Below, piece after piece: positions 1-9,808 of a stretch of DNA of 25,936 nucleotides. The translations under genes were made by a program, and so were the position numbers. This stretch comes from Nymphaea colorata (Eukaryota > Streptophyta > Magnoliopsida > Nymphaeales > Nymphaeaceae). Location of the stretch: NCBI RefSeq assembly GCF_008831285.2, contig NW_022205211.1, positions 1 to 25,936 on the forward strand, given 5' to 3'. The number at the start of each line of letters is the position of its first letter. The first letter of the stretch is position 1. A model generated the notes under the pieces. It did not search any database. It was not told the origin of the DNA and saw only the letters and a list, made by a program, of their open reading frames with translations.

Positions 1-70
1 CCCAACCCCAACCCCAACCCCAACCCCAACCCCAACCCCAACCCCAACCCCAACCCCCAACCCCAACCCC
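1..70. repeat. Left telomere, C4A2 repeats
   Basis: The end is a tandem array of CCCCAA, the C-rich strand of a G4T2 ciliate telomere. It starts mid-unit (CCCAA) and runs to position 70, followed directly by unique sequence TTAATG. One unit near 55-61 has five C instead of four. With the opposite array at the other end it shows that the window is a whole chromosome. Confidence 0.98.
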
Positions 71-144
71 TTAATGTATAATTGTTGACCATATCAATCA
101 TATAACGGATAGCATCATTATCACATAAGGTTATAGTATAACCA
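71..144. other. Left subtelomeric spacer, 74 bp
   Basis: Only 74 bp of AT-rich unique DNA separates the telomere from the TGA of the first minus-strand gene. Any 3' UTR, polyadenylation and termination signals of that gene must fit here or in the telomere. No gene or repeat is seen. Confidence 0.7.
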
Positions 145-2026
145 TCACTCTAAGAGATAGTGAAGACATTATTCGTCGCCCTGCTTTATCCTTGCAGCTA
201 CTTCGTCGAAGTCTTCCAGCCTGATGAAGGAAGCCTAGTTCCTCTTTGACCAGCCATAGAACTAAAGCAATTCAGTAAAAAGGTTGGCGTGGTAGGGACT
301 GCTACCGTATCTAACGAAAATATCCCTCAGAACGTCTACGCTGATTTCCTCCTCTTTGCCCCCTGCTATCTTCAGCTGATGCCTTATGCCTTCCATCTGA
401 GTCATCAGCAGTCGCTTGAGTTATCTCGTTGCTTCGCTTATCTCTCTCTACGACTCCAGATCCCTCTCTAGCAGCTTCTTGAGCACCTGTTTCGCGATGA
501 TGTTGGATATGCCTGCCTGTTCCTCCGCTTTCCAGACCGTCCTCAACTACGAACCGAGCGATTTTGACGATATGCTCAGGACTGATATCGTATCCGGATG
601 ACCTGAGGTTGGTGGCAAGCTGGCTCACCGTTATCGTTTCTTTCGCAAAGGGGTCGATGGACAGCGAAGTTTTAAGCTTTATCCTCCTTCCTACCTGCTT
701 CTGCACCTCAGGAGGAGGCGTTATCTTCAGCAGGCTATCGATGAATCTCTCCGTGTTTGCTTGGCTCTTGAACAGCTGGAATACTAGTGACTTGACTGCT
801 GATTTGATTTCGAGGATGGTGACTTGGCGACCTATTGAGTTAGTCTTCACGAGAGCTTGCGGTTCGGGTCTCTCGGGCCTTTCTCCTCGCTACTTGCTAT
901 TCAAAAAGTCCAGTTTTGTAGATCTGGTTATAGCGTTCATATTTTTCACTGAGGGAATTGATTTGCTCCTCGTATTCAGCTTTCTTGCGAGCGTGGTCGA
1001 GCTTGCGCTCCTCTAGCTGTTTCTTCAGCTATTTGGTCCATTCCATCATGTAGTCGTAGGTTTTATTTTTTTCCCTCATTCCTTCTCGAGCCTGATGATG
1101 GTCGAATGCTTTTGCTGGATGTGGTCCTTGAGTTGCTAATACTCTGAGATTTCCTTCTTCCTATCCTTGAGCCGATGGCGCAGCAGCTATATTTCGTATT
1201 AGAGTCCTTCGCTTTAGGCTGAGAGCTCTCTCACCGCCTCACTCTATCGCTTTAGTGAAGCTTTTTTGCACTAGAGGTCTCTAATCTTGATCATTCGCTG
1301 CATTTCCATCTTTTAGATCTTGTACTCCTCGCGCCCTTGGTTGGTCTTCTCGAAGATGCGCTGCAGCTAATTCTTGATTCTGGCGAAAGCTGACTACAGT
1401 TGGGTTATTTGCGTCTTGTTGAAGTCTTCTTCCTGCATGCGCTTTAGGACAGCTAGCGCTGGGAAGCCGTCATCTATTTCAGCCTTTGCTTCTCCGACTA
1501 GAGAGTGCTTATGTACACCTTAAGCTCCTGAACAGTGCTTGCCTCACTGTTCCGAAACATGCGCTTGAGGCGGTCCTTCGCTTCTCTCGCCTCTTGGAAC
1601 AGTGTCCTCCTTGCTCGCAGATAACGTCGCTAGTTTTTGCTTTCTTGTGGTCCTGCTGGAAGGTAAACTCAACTTCTTTAAAAAAGTTTCCAACTTTTTG
1701 TTATGGTTTAGAGCTGATTAATACTCTTCCCGAAGCTGATCATTTAGCTTTTCCAAGTTCTTTACCTATTGTCTCTTTTCAACGTTCTCCTTTCTTAGGG
1801 TGATGGCGTCTTTGAACATGTTAAGAGGCTTGATCTGGAGGGATTTTTTGTTTTAGAAGCCCTGGTAATGCAGATCCACCTGGATAACTGCTTTTTCGTC
1901 TTGTTACTATTAGCTCTCTCCACCGGACTCGTATTCTTGGATGGCTTTGAGGATGTTAGCCTGCTTCTTGTTTTCCTCTCTGAGGTCCAGGAGCAGCTGA
2001 GAGCTGTCACATTTAAAACTACTCAT
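145..2026 (-). CDS. Coiled-coil protein, unrecognised, about 627 aa
   Basis: I do not recognise the family. The start is the ATG at 2026, just after an ATTATAAT box, and the stop is TGA at 147-145. Residues 1 to about 400 are charged heptad-like sequence typical of long coiled coil (segments such as LSEKYERYNQIYKTG). A globular tail follows (TILEIKSAVKSLVFQLFKSQ) and a C-terminal part resembling a degenerate EF-hand pair (EISVDVLRDIFVRYG, then FIRLEDFDEVAARI). In-frame TAA/TAG codons are frequent. I found no 20-nt intron. The frame shifts by one base near 1682, 1615, 1455, 1085, 904 and 535, two of these in T runs, so the full product must be read across frames. A cytoskeletal or axonemal role is only a guess from the composition. 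Confidence 0.75.
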
Positions 2027-2031
2027 TGGAA

Positions 2032-2039
2032 ATTATAAT
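2032..2039 (-). promoter_or_regulatory. ATTATAAT box of the coiled-coil gene
   Basis: The octamer lies 5-6 bp before the ATG at 2026 on the minus strand. It matches the box seen before the hydrolase genes and others in this window. Confidence 0.6.
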
Positions 2040-2052
2040 TTCCATCGAAATT

Positions 2053-2116
2053 AGCCAAAAAGCTCACCCAGCTTATGCGAAAAATAATTGAAGAATAACT
2101 TACCATCATCTCATGA
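2053..2116 (+). pseudogene. Tail remnant of a third alpha/beta hydrolase copy
   Basis: Read as codons from 2060 to a TGA at 2114-2116 this gives KLTQLMRKIIEEQLTIIS, which matches the C-terminus of the two intact copies (QLLRKIIEEYLTVIL and QILTKIIDEYLSIL). DNA similarity to the 3' flank of copy 1 continues through 2192, including the promoter and the ATG context. The rest of the gene is missing, and the promoter of the divergent coiled-coil gene abuts it. This looks like the 3' end of a lost upstream copy. Confidence 0.7.
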
Positions 2117-2177
2117 GCTCAATCAAAAAACCAGTCATGGCTGCTTTGCTCAATTAACTCGTCAGCAAACTCTATTC

Positions 2178-2185
2178 ATTATAAT
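2178..2185 (+). promoter_or_regulatory. ATTATAAT box, hydrolase copy 1
   Basis: The box sits 7 bp before the ATG at 2193. The stretch ATTATAATTCTATT(T)GATGGAG is nearly identical in front of copy 2. Confidence 0.65.
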
Positions 2186-2192
2186 TCTATTG

Positions 2193-3232
2193 ATGGAGCC
2201 ATAGTTTTACGCTCATTTTTAGGACGATAGGACTTAGAAATAGATCAGGCTCACTAACAACTTAGCTAGAGCCTTGACCATTGTCAACCTAAAGAGAATC
2301 TAATAAAGCAAACAGCCACCACCTTCAACCGGCATCAAGCGTTAAGATTTACTTTACGTATGCTTTACTGGCCTTCCTCCAATAGCTGGGTAGTTCGACC
2401 AACTCGGAATCGTAGGTGAAAAGATTATCATTTATCCTCAGGGTATTAACCCAACATCACCGAAGAGGAAGCAAAAGCTAAGATATAATGCTCACAGATA
2501 GAGCAGCAAGCAGAAATCATACACAAACGATTGAGGGATCGAAAAGACAAAAAAATGGTTTTCATTTATCATTCCTTCGGCACTACTCTCATGAGCACTC
2601 TATTCAGATTATACTATGCAGAATATCTTCCTAAAGTCATAGGACTTATCGGAATAGGAGCTTATCCGATTAGATTCCCTCCTGACTTTAAAACTCTGCA
2701 AAAATCACTTGAAATCGTCACTAAACAGTTTCTATCCTAAAATGCTGATGAGCTATACAAACAGCATATAGAGGAATACTCAAAGAAAAAACTGGTGGTG
2801 GACAAGAACAAGTATGTATTCATATGCCGTACAGTAGCTTTCTGCCAAGGATTAGCTTTTAAGGAAATGTTTAGTTGGATTAGGCAGTTGCCTCCTGTGC
2901 TGAAGTGCATCATATATGGAAGCGAGGATAATAGAATCAACGAAGAATATCTCAACGAAGCTGCCATCTACTATTGCTACAAGAGAAAGCTCTAGCCTTC
3001 ATACGAAGGAAAAGTTAAAACCATCTTGAAAGACAATTATAACATCAAAGCTGAAAACGCACAGGAAAGATTCGTATATCGAATCTAAGGAGGCAAGCAC
3101 TCCGTACACATTCAAAAGAGGTTTAACCAGCTTTTACGCAAAATAATTGAAGAGTATCTTACTGTTATCTTATTGGCTGAATCAGAAAGAAGTTATGATT
3201 GTTCAATTATCTTGTCAAAAACTGGATATTGA
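2193..3232 (+). CDS. Alpha/beta hydrolase, tandem copy 1, about 346 aa
   Basis: This is a predicted alpha/beta-hydrolase-fold esterase- or lipase-like protein; the substrate is unknown. It begins MEPQFYAHF. A first beta-strand/oxyanion region reads LLYVCFTGLPPI, with a further strand at KIIIYPQG. The nucleophile elbow is FIYHSFGTTLMS, Ser in H-S-F-G. The acid is probably the Asp of IIYGSEDNRI, and the catalytic His lies in GGKHSVHIQKRF, in the usual Ser-Asp-His order. There is no signal peptide. In-frame TAA/TAG occur. One base seems missing at about 2453 (ACCCAAC) compared with copy 2, and the 2290-2340 region aligns poorly, perhaps from another indel. The TGA at 3230-3232 lies only 15 bp before the ATG of copy 2. 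Confidence 0.8.
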
Positions 3233-3239
3233 TTATAAT
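3232..3239 (+). promoter_or_regulatory. ATTATAAT box, hydrolase copy 2
   Basis: The box overlaps the last base of the TGA of copy 1 and lies 8 bp before the ATG at 3248. The whole intergenic space of 15 bp is essentially this element. Confidence 0.65.
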
Positions 3240-3247
3240 TCTATTTG

Positions 3248-4243
3248 ATGGAGCCATAGTTCTACGCTCATTTTAAGGATGACAGGACTTAGAACTAAAT
3301 CAAGCTCACCAACAACTTAGCTAGAGCTTTGACCTTCGTCAACCTAAACGAATCAGTAAAGCAAACAATCTATTCCTACAAAGGGTATCAGTAGGAAGGA
3401 CTTTCTCTACGTCTGCTTTACGGGCCTTCCCCCCATCGATGATTAGTTCGAACACCTCGGAATCGTAGGCGAAAAGATTATAATTTATCCTCAGGGATTC
3501 TAGCCTAACATCACTGAAGAGGAAGCAAGGCTAAGATATAATCCTCACAGATAGAGCAGCAAGTAGAAATCATACACAAAAGACTGAGGGATAGAAAAGA
3601 TAAAAAAATGGTCTTCATTTATCATTCCTTCGGCTCCACCCTCATGTCCGTTCTCTTCAGATTGTACTATGCCGAATACCTTTCAAGAGTTGTAGGACTT
3701 ATCGGTATAGGAAGTTATCCTGTTAGGTTTACTCCTGTCTTTAAGGTTCTGCAGAAATCAGCCGAAACCTACACTAAGCAGTACCTATACTAAAATGCCG
3801 ATAAGCTTTACCAATAGCATGTCGACGAATACTCAAAGAAGAAACTGGTGGTGGACAAAAACAAGTATGTCTTTTTGTGCCGTACAGTAGCCTTACGTCA
3901 GGGAATAGGCTTTAAGGGCATGTTCAGCTACACGAGGCAACTGCCTCCAGTGCTTAAATGCCTAATATACGGTAGTCAGGATAATAGGTTCGGCGAGTAA
4001 TATCTTAGCGAAGCCGCCATCTATTACTGTTACAAGCGAAAGTTTTCGCCTTAATACGAAGAAAAAATTAAATCTGTCCTGAAGAACAAATATAACATCA
4101 ACGCTGAAAACGCTCAGGAAAGATTCGTCTATCGAATCTAAGAAGGAAAGCATTCTGTACACGTCCAGAAAAAGTTCAAATAGATCCTGACCAAGATCAT
4201 CGACGAGTATCTTTCCATCCTCTAATCGATCCATACGAACTGA
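3248..4243 (+). CDS. Alpha/beta hydrolase, tandem copy 2, about 331 aa
   Basis: A paralogue of the preceding gene, roughly 70% identical by eye. It begins MEPQFYAHFKDDRTQ and keeps all motifs: oxyanion region LYVCFTGLPPI, nucleophile elbow FIYHSFGSTLMS, acid loop LIYGSQDNRF and His in GKHSVHVQKKF. It ends at TGA 4241-4243 soon after EYLSIL, while copy 1 has a longer tail. Relative to copy 1 there is an extra base near 3393 (GAAGGACTTT) and a missing base near 3528 (GCAAGGCTAAG). Because the breaks sit at different places in the two copies, both were probably intact genes and the breaks are likely sequence errors. Confidence 0.8.
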
Positions 4244-4314
4244 CGCCATATGATTGTGATTCCTTTAATAACCTTCTTTCTGATGAGCAGCTTCATGCGT
4301 GGTTTGGCAATCAT

Positions 4315-4322
4315 ATTATAAT
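4315..4322 (+). promoter_or_regulatory. ATTATAAT box of the large orphan gene
   Basis: The box lies 6 bp before the ATG at 4329. Confidence 0.6.
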
Positions 4323-4328
4323 TTAAAC

Positions 4329-7300
4329 ATGAGGGAAAAGTCTGGCAAGAAAGGCCACCGCCGCTAGATAAGCAAATAGCTGATAAAGCGGCGACTCATG
4401 GAGGACCTCTATCCGATTCCTCGCCAAAAATAGCCAACCTCCCGCATGAAGATGAAATCGGCGCTCAACATCAAATTCCTGAACACCCTGGAGTTCCTGG
4501 AGTACAACCAGGTGGAGGTGTTGATGCTGCACAAATTCTAGTAGAAAGTGGCACACTAGCTGGTCATCCCGCCCACCCTGCTGGACTACGCCTTTGAATA
4601 CCTCAAGATCGATAGCAACATATACCAACTGGTAAAGAAACTGGTGAACATGCACCACAAGCTGGACTAAATCAACGAGGAGCACTGATGTACTTGCTGA
4701 AGAACCTCATATCGACCGCACGGGAATAGCTGAAGAGCATCGTCACTCTTCTCTTCTTCTACCACTTCGTATGCGTCAACGTCGAATAGTACCGCACCAT
4801 CATGAAGGAATTCCAAAGGGCCAGGATCTACGAACTGGCCTCCTCCCTCACCTACCCCAAGAGCGAACTGATCACCAGCAAAATACTCTCAGTCGTCCTC
4901 ATCATCATGATCAAGTACAATTAAACCTAAAGCGTATTCAAAGTCGGCGCAAAAGTCATACAGCTCAGAAGAACGATTGAGAAACATACCCCAATCGCGA
5001 AGATCTAAGAGTGAACCACGAGCATGCCAGAGTCACCCTGTTCTTCAGCGTGAATATGTCGAAGCATTGATAAAGCACAACTACAATCCTTACTAGCTGA
5101 TGGCCCTAGTGCAAGACGAACTCATGATCGCCAACGAGGAGAAGAACAGCCTCATCACCAACCAGATCTCCGAACTCTTCAAGGAGGAAATGCTGAAGCT
5201 GAAGAGATAGTGCAGTCCAAGATTGAAGAGGACTACTACACAACTACCACTCGCAGGAAAAGGTAATCCAGGACCACCAAAACAAGGACAAGGTGGAAAT
5301 GGCCATCAAGAAGTTCAAAAGGAGGAAGTCTCTCAACTGTATGACGCCCAAGTAATTCGACAACAAGTCAGCGAAATCAGCATCTTTCAGAGCGACCAGC
5401 CGTTGAAAAACAACGAAAATGCCTCTGCCACCTCGAAGAACTTCAAGAACGTGTACAATCCGCCAGACACTGTTAAGAACTTCTCAAAACTAACATCTTA
5501 GAGCAATCTGAAGAAAGCAAAAAACTGGTGAAAACTTCATTCTTCTAAGGAAGCTCGAACGACTGCGTTTCTCAAAAATAGATCTAAAAACAGTAGAGTA
5601 GCTATCCAAACAGAACGTTTAGTGTAAGCTGAAGAGCAAATCGCGATAGAAAGAAGTCAACCCAACACTATTCATGAAGCTGAGCAGCCTCTACCAGCTC
5701 ACCAACAACTACACTCTCAAGAAGGACGACAAGGCCATTCAGAAGGAAAAACTGGAGAAAAAGACCAACATCGAGAAAATATATCGGAATTTCTCCAACC
5801 TCAACAGGATAGTGAGGGAAATCCCACGAAAACAGCTAGAAAGGTAGTTTTAGAACTTCCAGAGTGTGCAGGTAGGGACTAAGAGCGAAATAAAGGAAAT
5901 GCTTTCCACCGAAATAATAAACTTTTCGGCTGGTCTTCAAAATGGAAACTACGAGATTAGCTCTATCCTCAACAACAAGGGCTGCTGTAGCTATAGTTCA
6001 TCAAGTGTGGCTGGAGGAACCTATCTAATCGCAATAAAGATAGAAGTTGAAACGTAGGTTTTCATCTTAAGGGTGGCCTTAATGGAAAAGATATAACATC
6101 GTCCTGAACAGAGGCAGTAATGTGCTGTGCGAAAGATACGTAACAATCTGGCCGACCATTAGATACTTAGTGAACAAAAAGTTGTACCAGTACAGCATAT
6201 TTAAAAGATATTAGAGCCAGCTTCTGATGAGGAAATGCCCTAAGTTAGCCTGATTCAGCTGTAAAGCGAAATATACCTGTAGAAGTTCGGTTTCATTTCG
6301 AAGGAATAGATTGAAGAAATCAATATCTGCTTGGACAGTGTGTTCAAATCATACTAATATCAAGGCAGTATTCATATGCTACCTAATGGCCAGTTAATCA
6401 AGATTAACGATTAAATCACCTTTCCTTACCTCTTGTCCTTCGATAAGGAAGACGCTTTAACGATGAAACTTAACCTGCTCACTGAAATCTACTTGTCAAG
6501 CACATAGAAAATCACCCTCATCACCTTCATTTACACTAACTTAGACAAGCATTTCCTGATCCAGGTGGTGACTAGCAAATAAAAGATGATCAACATCATC
6601 AAAAATAAGGAATAGCTGGGGTTATCCTAATCATCACTAACCTCTAGTCCTTCCGCACCAAGATTTAGAGCCAAATAACGATATACTGGCATGACTTATA
6701 GCGAAGCCTCATCATCTTTGACGATTTCAAGAGATTCGTTATAGAGATTTGCACTCACCAAGTAAAGAACAAACACTTCGCCAAAAACTTGTCAATTATT
6801 TCAAAAACAGGCTCTTCATCAAGTACCATCCGATCTTTGCCTGGCAGTGCATCTTCACCCAGGAGCCAAGGCCAAAGATATCTACACCAAGATCAACGAA
6901 AAACAGACCATAAGTGATATAGAGTTTGATAGGCATTTTCGAAGGCATCGCATGGAGACAGTCTAAAGCTATTGTGATGACCAAACTTAGGGTCAAAAAT
7001 AAACCATCACTCCGATTAAATCTTACAATTGCAGGCGGAAAAGGAAGGACGAGCATGCTTATTTGCAAATGATATAGTCCAGCAGGCTAGCGCCGAGAAT
7101 ATGGAAAAGAAAATGTTCAAAAGCAAAGAAAAATGTGGGATTTGAGAGGAAGTAACTTTGGAAACAATAAAGAGAATAGGCGGCAAGGAGTATCTTATGG
7201 TGCTTAACGTTATAGAAGAGTCAATAAAGGAGAATGGATCGCCTAGCTATCAGTTATCAACCGCAGAAGCGAATCTAAGCATAGGATAATGCTCAACCAT

Positions 7301-8357
7301 ATGGATCTCTTTCGCATCTATGAAGTTGAGCAATTCAAGAAGAAAAAAGTCGAAAAAGACTTATTCTAGTTTGAGGTTAAGGCCATGATCGGGCATAGAA
7401 AAACGCAATGCTAGTGTAACTTATAAACTCCACTTCCTTCTACTACAACTACCACGTCTCTAAGATTTGCTTCCAGAAGGGCGGAAACCTGTTTCGGCAC
7501 AATTTCAGGCAGCAGCTCAAGCTGGACCAGCAGATGGCCAAGAGGAGGGAAAACAGAAACATAATAACGCTCAACCACCACCCTCTGCTGGAGCAGTTCA
7601 ACTTATACTGCAGGCTAAGGATAGCCAAGCCCATCAAAGTAAGTGGGAAGTTCGGGTTTTTGACCTTGAAGCATAATTTCATCCTCTAGCAATCTTTCTG
7701 GGAAATTATCCTATAGTTTCCACGGAGAAACACCCATTATGTGCATTACCTGAAGGAGGAAAATCTGATATTTTACATCTCAGACCACCGTAAGCGAAAG
7801 TCGCATGATTCAAGCATCATCAACTCTTTTTCCTACTTCCAGGACAGTCTCAGCGTCTCCATGACCGAGCAAAGCCAGGAAGACGTCATCAACTTCAAGA
7901 CAAGGCTACTCCACTTAATAAACATGAAATAGATCAAGGTTATAGAGCAGGGGGATAGGTACATGCTTGCCATCTTCGACTAGGAATTTGAGCTGAGAGA
8001 GAGGATAATCCAGCAGTACGATCCATCAACCATTTCGCTTTACAACGTATGGGTGAACAGCGAAGCCATCGAAGTGGACCTTTTCTACGAATCCCTCAGC
8101 GAAACCGAAGATTCAAATGCCTCAGCGCCAGTTCCTGCTTCCTCAACGACTTCAAAAAGTAGATAATAGGGCATATCGAGCTAGCCTCTGCGTTCCGCTT
8201 CTACGAGATGGAGAACAAGGATACCAACGAGGAGGATTTCTACCTGAAGAGGGTGTGCCAGTTCTACTTCGATTTCGCCAAACAGCAGAAACTCAAATAC
8301 GACAAGCACTATCATCGAAGAATCGTGGAAATGCGCTCCAGAGATGAACTTAGATGA
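4329..8357 (+). CDS. Very large unrecognised protein, about 1,330 aa
   Basis: I do not recognise the family. The start is ATG 4329 after an ATTATAAT box; the stop is TGA 8355-8357. The N-terminus is basic (MREKSGKKGHRRQ), followed by helical sequence with hydrophobic stretches (IVTLLFFYHFVCVNV; ILSVVLIIMIKY) that could be membrane segments, then a lysine-rich charged middle (EEKNSLITNQISELF; KLEKKTNIEKIYRNF). The second half looks globular (FGFISKEQIEEINICL; YHPIFAWQCIFTQ; YLKEENLIFYISDH) and ends KHYHRRIVEMRSRDELR. One clear 20-nt intron lies at 5352-5371. At least twelve one-base frame breaks occur, often in homopolymers, for example near 4690, 5010, 5069, 5200, 5525, 6620, 6803 and 8115. 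It is treated as one gene because successive high-GC3 frames follow on with no promoter box between them. Two genes remain possible. Confidence 0.55.
5352..5371 (+). other. Intron, 20 nt
   Basis: GTAATTCGACAACAAGTCAG. Splicing joins the frame ending LNCMTPN to the C/G-ending frame EISIFQSDQPLKNN, which stays open for about 45 more codons. Confidence 0.65.
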
Positions 8358-8531
8358 CCGTATGCATTTTTGACCTTTGTGATCTTATTGACTTTTTTCA
8401 CATCAACAACAAAAGAAACGAAAAATAAAACTCAATATAGATACAATCCAACCCAACTAAAGTGTGCGTACATGGTGTGTGGGTATGTTATATGGAAATG
8501 CGTTTGGTTTGAGTGTTAAAGAACTATAAAA

Positions 8532-9182
8532 TCATTGGCGATTGCGCTGGGCCACATGGAAAATGCGTCTCAGCTCTCCCTTGCTCCTTCCGATGTACTC
8601 CAGCACTTCCTTCCACGAGTTCATCCCCAATCTCTGCCTGATGTGAATGAACTCCTCTTCCGTCCTGTTCTCGCCCAGCAGCTCCTTGAACCGCAACAGC
8701 TGATCCTCACTTGGCTGGAGCTCTGGCCTGCTGGAGCCGTTCCAGACGAGCTAGTCCTCCATCGGCGGTAGGCGCTTTTGAGGGGAGGAGCGTGCGGAAG
8801 GGAAGCTTGGTACGCTAGCCAGTCCTGACGATGGCGGTATGACGGTCTTGTTGACTATTAGAAGGGACTCAGGCAAGTAGTCACTGAAGTCCTGCACGTA
8901 GGCTCTCACCTTGCGCCGCTTGCTCTTCTCCTCGCGCAGCGTCAGCGCCGGCTCTGAGCGGATGGCTGGCAGGGGGAAGGGGGAGGATTGTCGGCGACTT
9001 CTTCGTTGCTGAGGGAAGGCGATTCTATGCCTATGGGCTTTCAGGGTCTGCCTCCTGGGCGTATTGAGTGTGTTTGATGTCCTGTGGAGAGTGTTGCTGG
9101 AGCTGGAGGAAGGGCTGCTGCTGGAGTTGGCTGGCTGGGACTGCTGGCGGTTCTAAACTGCTTAATTATCTTATAAATCCAT
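8532..9182 (-). CDS. Hypothetical S/Q-rich protein, 216 aa
   Basis: This gene is intact in one frame with neither intron nor frame break. The start is ATG 9182 (MDLQDNQAVQNRQQ), directly after TTATAAT; the stop is TGA at 8534-8532. The N-terminal 45 residues are rich in Gln and Ser, followed by an Arg-rich stretch (RRQTLKAHRHRIAFPQQRR), then a more ordered C-terminal helical region (residues about 155-216) containing FKELLGENRTEEEFIHI and NSWKEVLEYIGRSKGELRR. No known domain is recognised. The basic, low-complexity N-terminus would suit a nuclear or nucleic-acid-associated protein, but that is inference. Confidence 0.75.
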
Positions 9183-9184
9183 TG

Positions 9185-9191
9185 ATTATAA
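9185..9191 (-). promoter_or_regulatory. TTATAAT box only 2 bp from its ATG
   Basis: On the minus strand TTATAAT is followed by CA and then the ATG at 9182. If transcription starts downstream of the box, this ATG could not be in the mRNA, so either the box works differently or a later start is used. Confidence 0.5.
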
Positions 9192-9466
9192 GGCAAAGCC
9201 CTCCGGATTTATTTATTCGATTATTTTGGGCAAAGCTGCAAGTCTTCCCCAAGGAACGTATTGATGAAAATGGGAGCATTATTATATATGCTAATTCTAA
9301 TGTTTTGAAGAAAGTGAAGAGTATTGGCTTACATTTATCAAGTTTTGGCTACTGAAAAAAGAACGGCAGGCTTGCATGGGTGAGATATTAGAATTTGATG
9401 ATAATTTGACAGTAGTAAACATCAAATAAAATTATTCGGGGATGAGCCTCCAGTTTCGGCCACTGG

Positions 9467-9709
9467 TCAGTTTCTTTTCTCCCTGCTGCTCAGGAAAGTG
9501 AGAATGGACAGCTTTTTCTCTCTCTTTTGATGGTAGAGATCCTGAGGAGAGGCACTCTTCGGCAGGGATGCACTTGCGCCATGTTCAAAAGCAGGCCCGA
9601 ATGCATGGTCTTAGAGGGTGTGGACGAACTGGATTGGCCTAAGTAAGAGCGGGCGTTACCTTGGAGTGGGCGCAGGCGGCAGCATCATCACTTCCTCCTA
9701 TGTCGTCAT
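9467..9709 (-). CDS. Small hypothetical protein, 80 aa
   Basis: An ORF under the ciliate code from ATG 9709 (MTTQEEVMMLPPAP) to TGA 9469-9467, with three in-frame TAA/TAG. It is proline-rich at the N-terminus and ends in a basic helix (HQKREKKLSILTFLSSREKR). There is no recognised domain. It lies 99 bp after the Tpt1 stop on the same strand. The upstream sequence has TTTTTTATAG rather than a perfect box. The mixed codon use and small size leave room for chance. Confidence 0.5.
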
Positions 9710-9808
9710 CTATGGCAAAGCTATAAAAAATAAAGTAATAAATCTATTAGGGATCGAAGCACTTATTCTATAAAAGAAATTAATTCTGATCATTCATTTA
9801 AGCAGTAA

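Noticed and set aside
1-70. Short direct repeats resembling a CRISPR-like or satellite array
   Set aside because: The period is 6 bp with no spacers, at a chromosome end, and matched by the reverse complement at the other end: telomere.
564-1016. Plus-strand 150-codon ORF
   Set aside because: It lies antisense to the coiled-coil gene, whose frame has coiled-coil composition and C/G-ending codons. The plus ORF is its shadow.
4323-4685. Minus-strand 120-codon ORF with LVQLVVHVHQFL-type sequence
   Set aside because: Shadow of the start of the large plus-strand gene, caused by its CTG/GTG-rich codons.
9068-9355. Plus-strand 95-codon ORF with Cys/Trp repeats
   Set aside because: Its first half is antisense to the S/Q-rich gene; the rest lies in AT-rich spacer with no codon bias.
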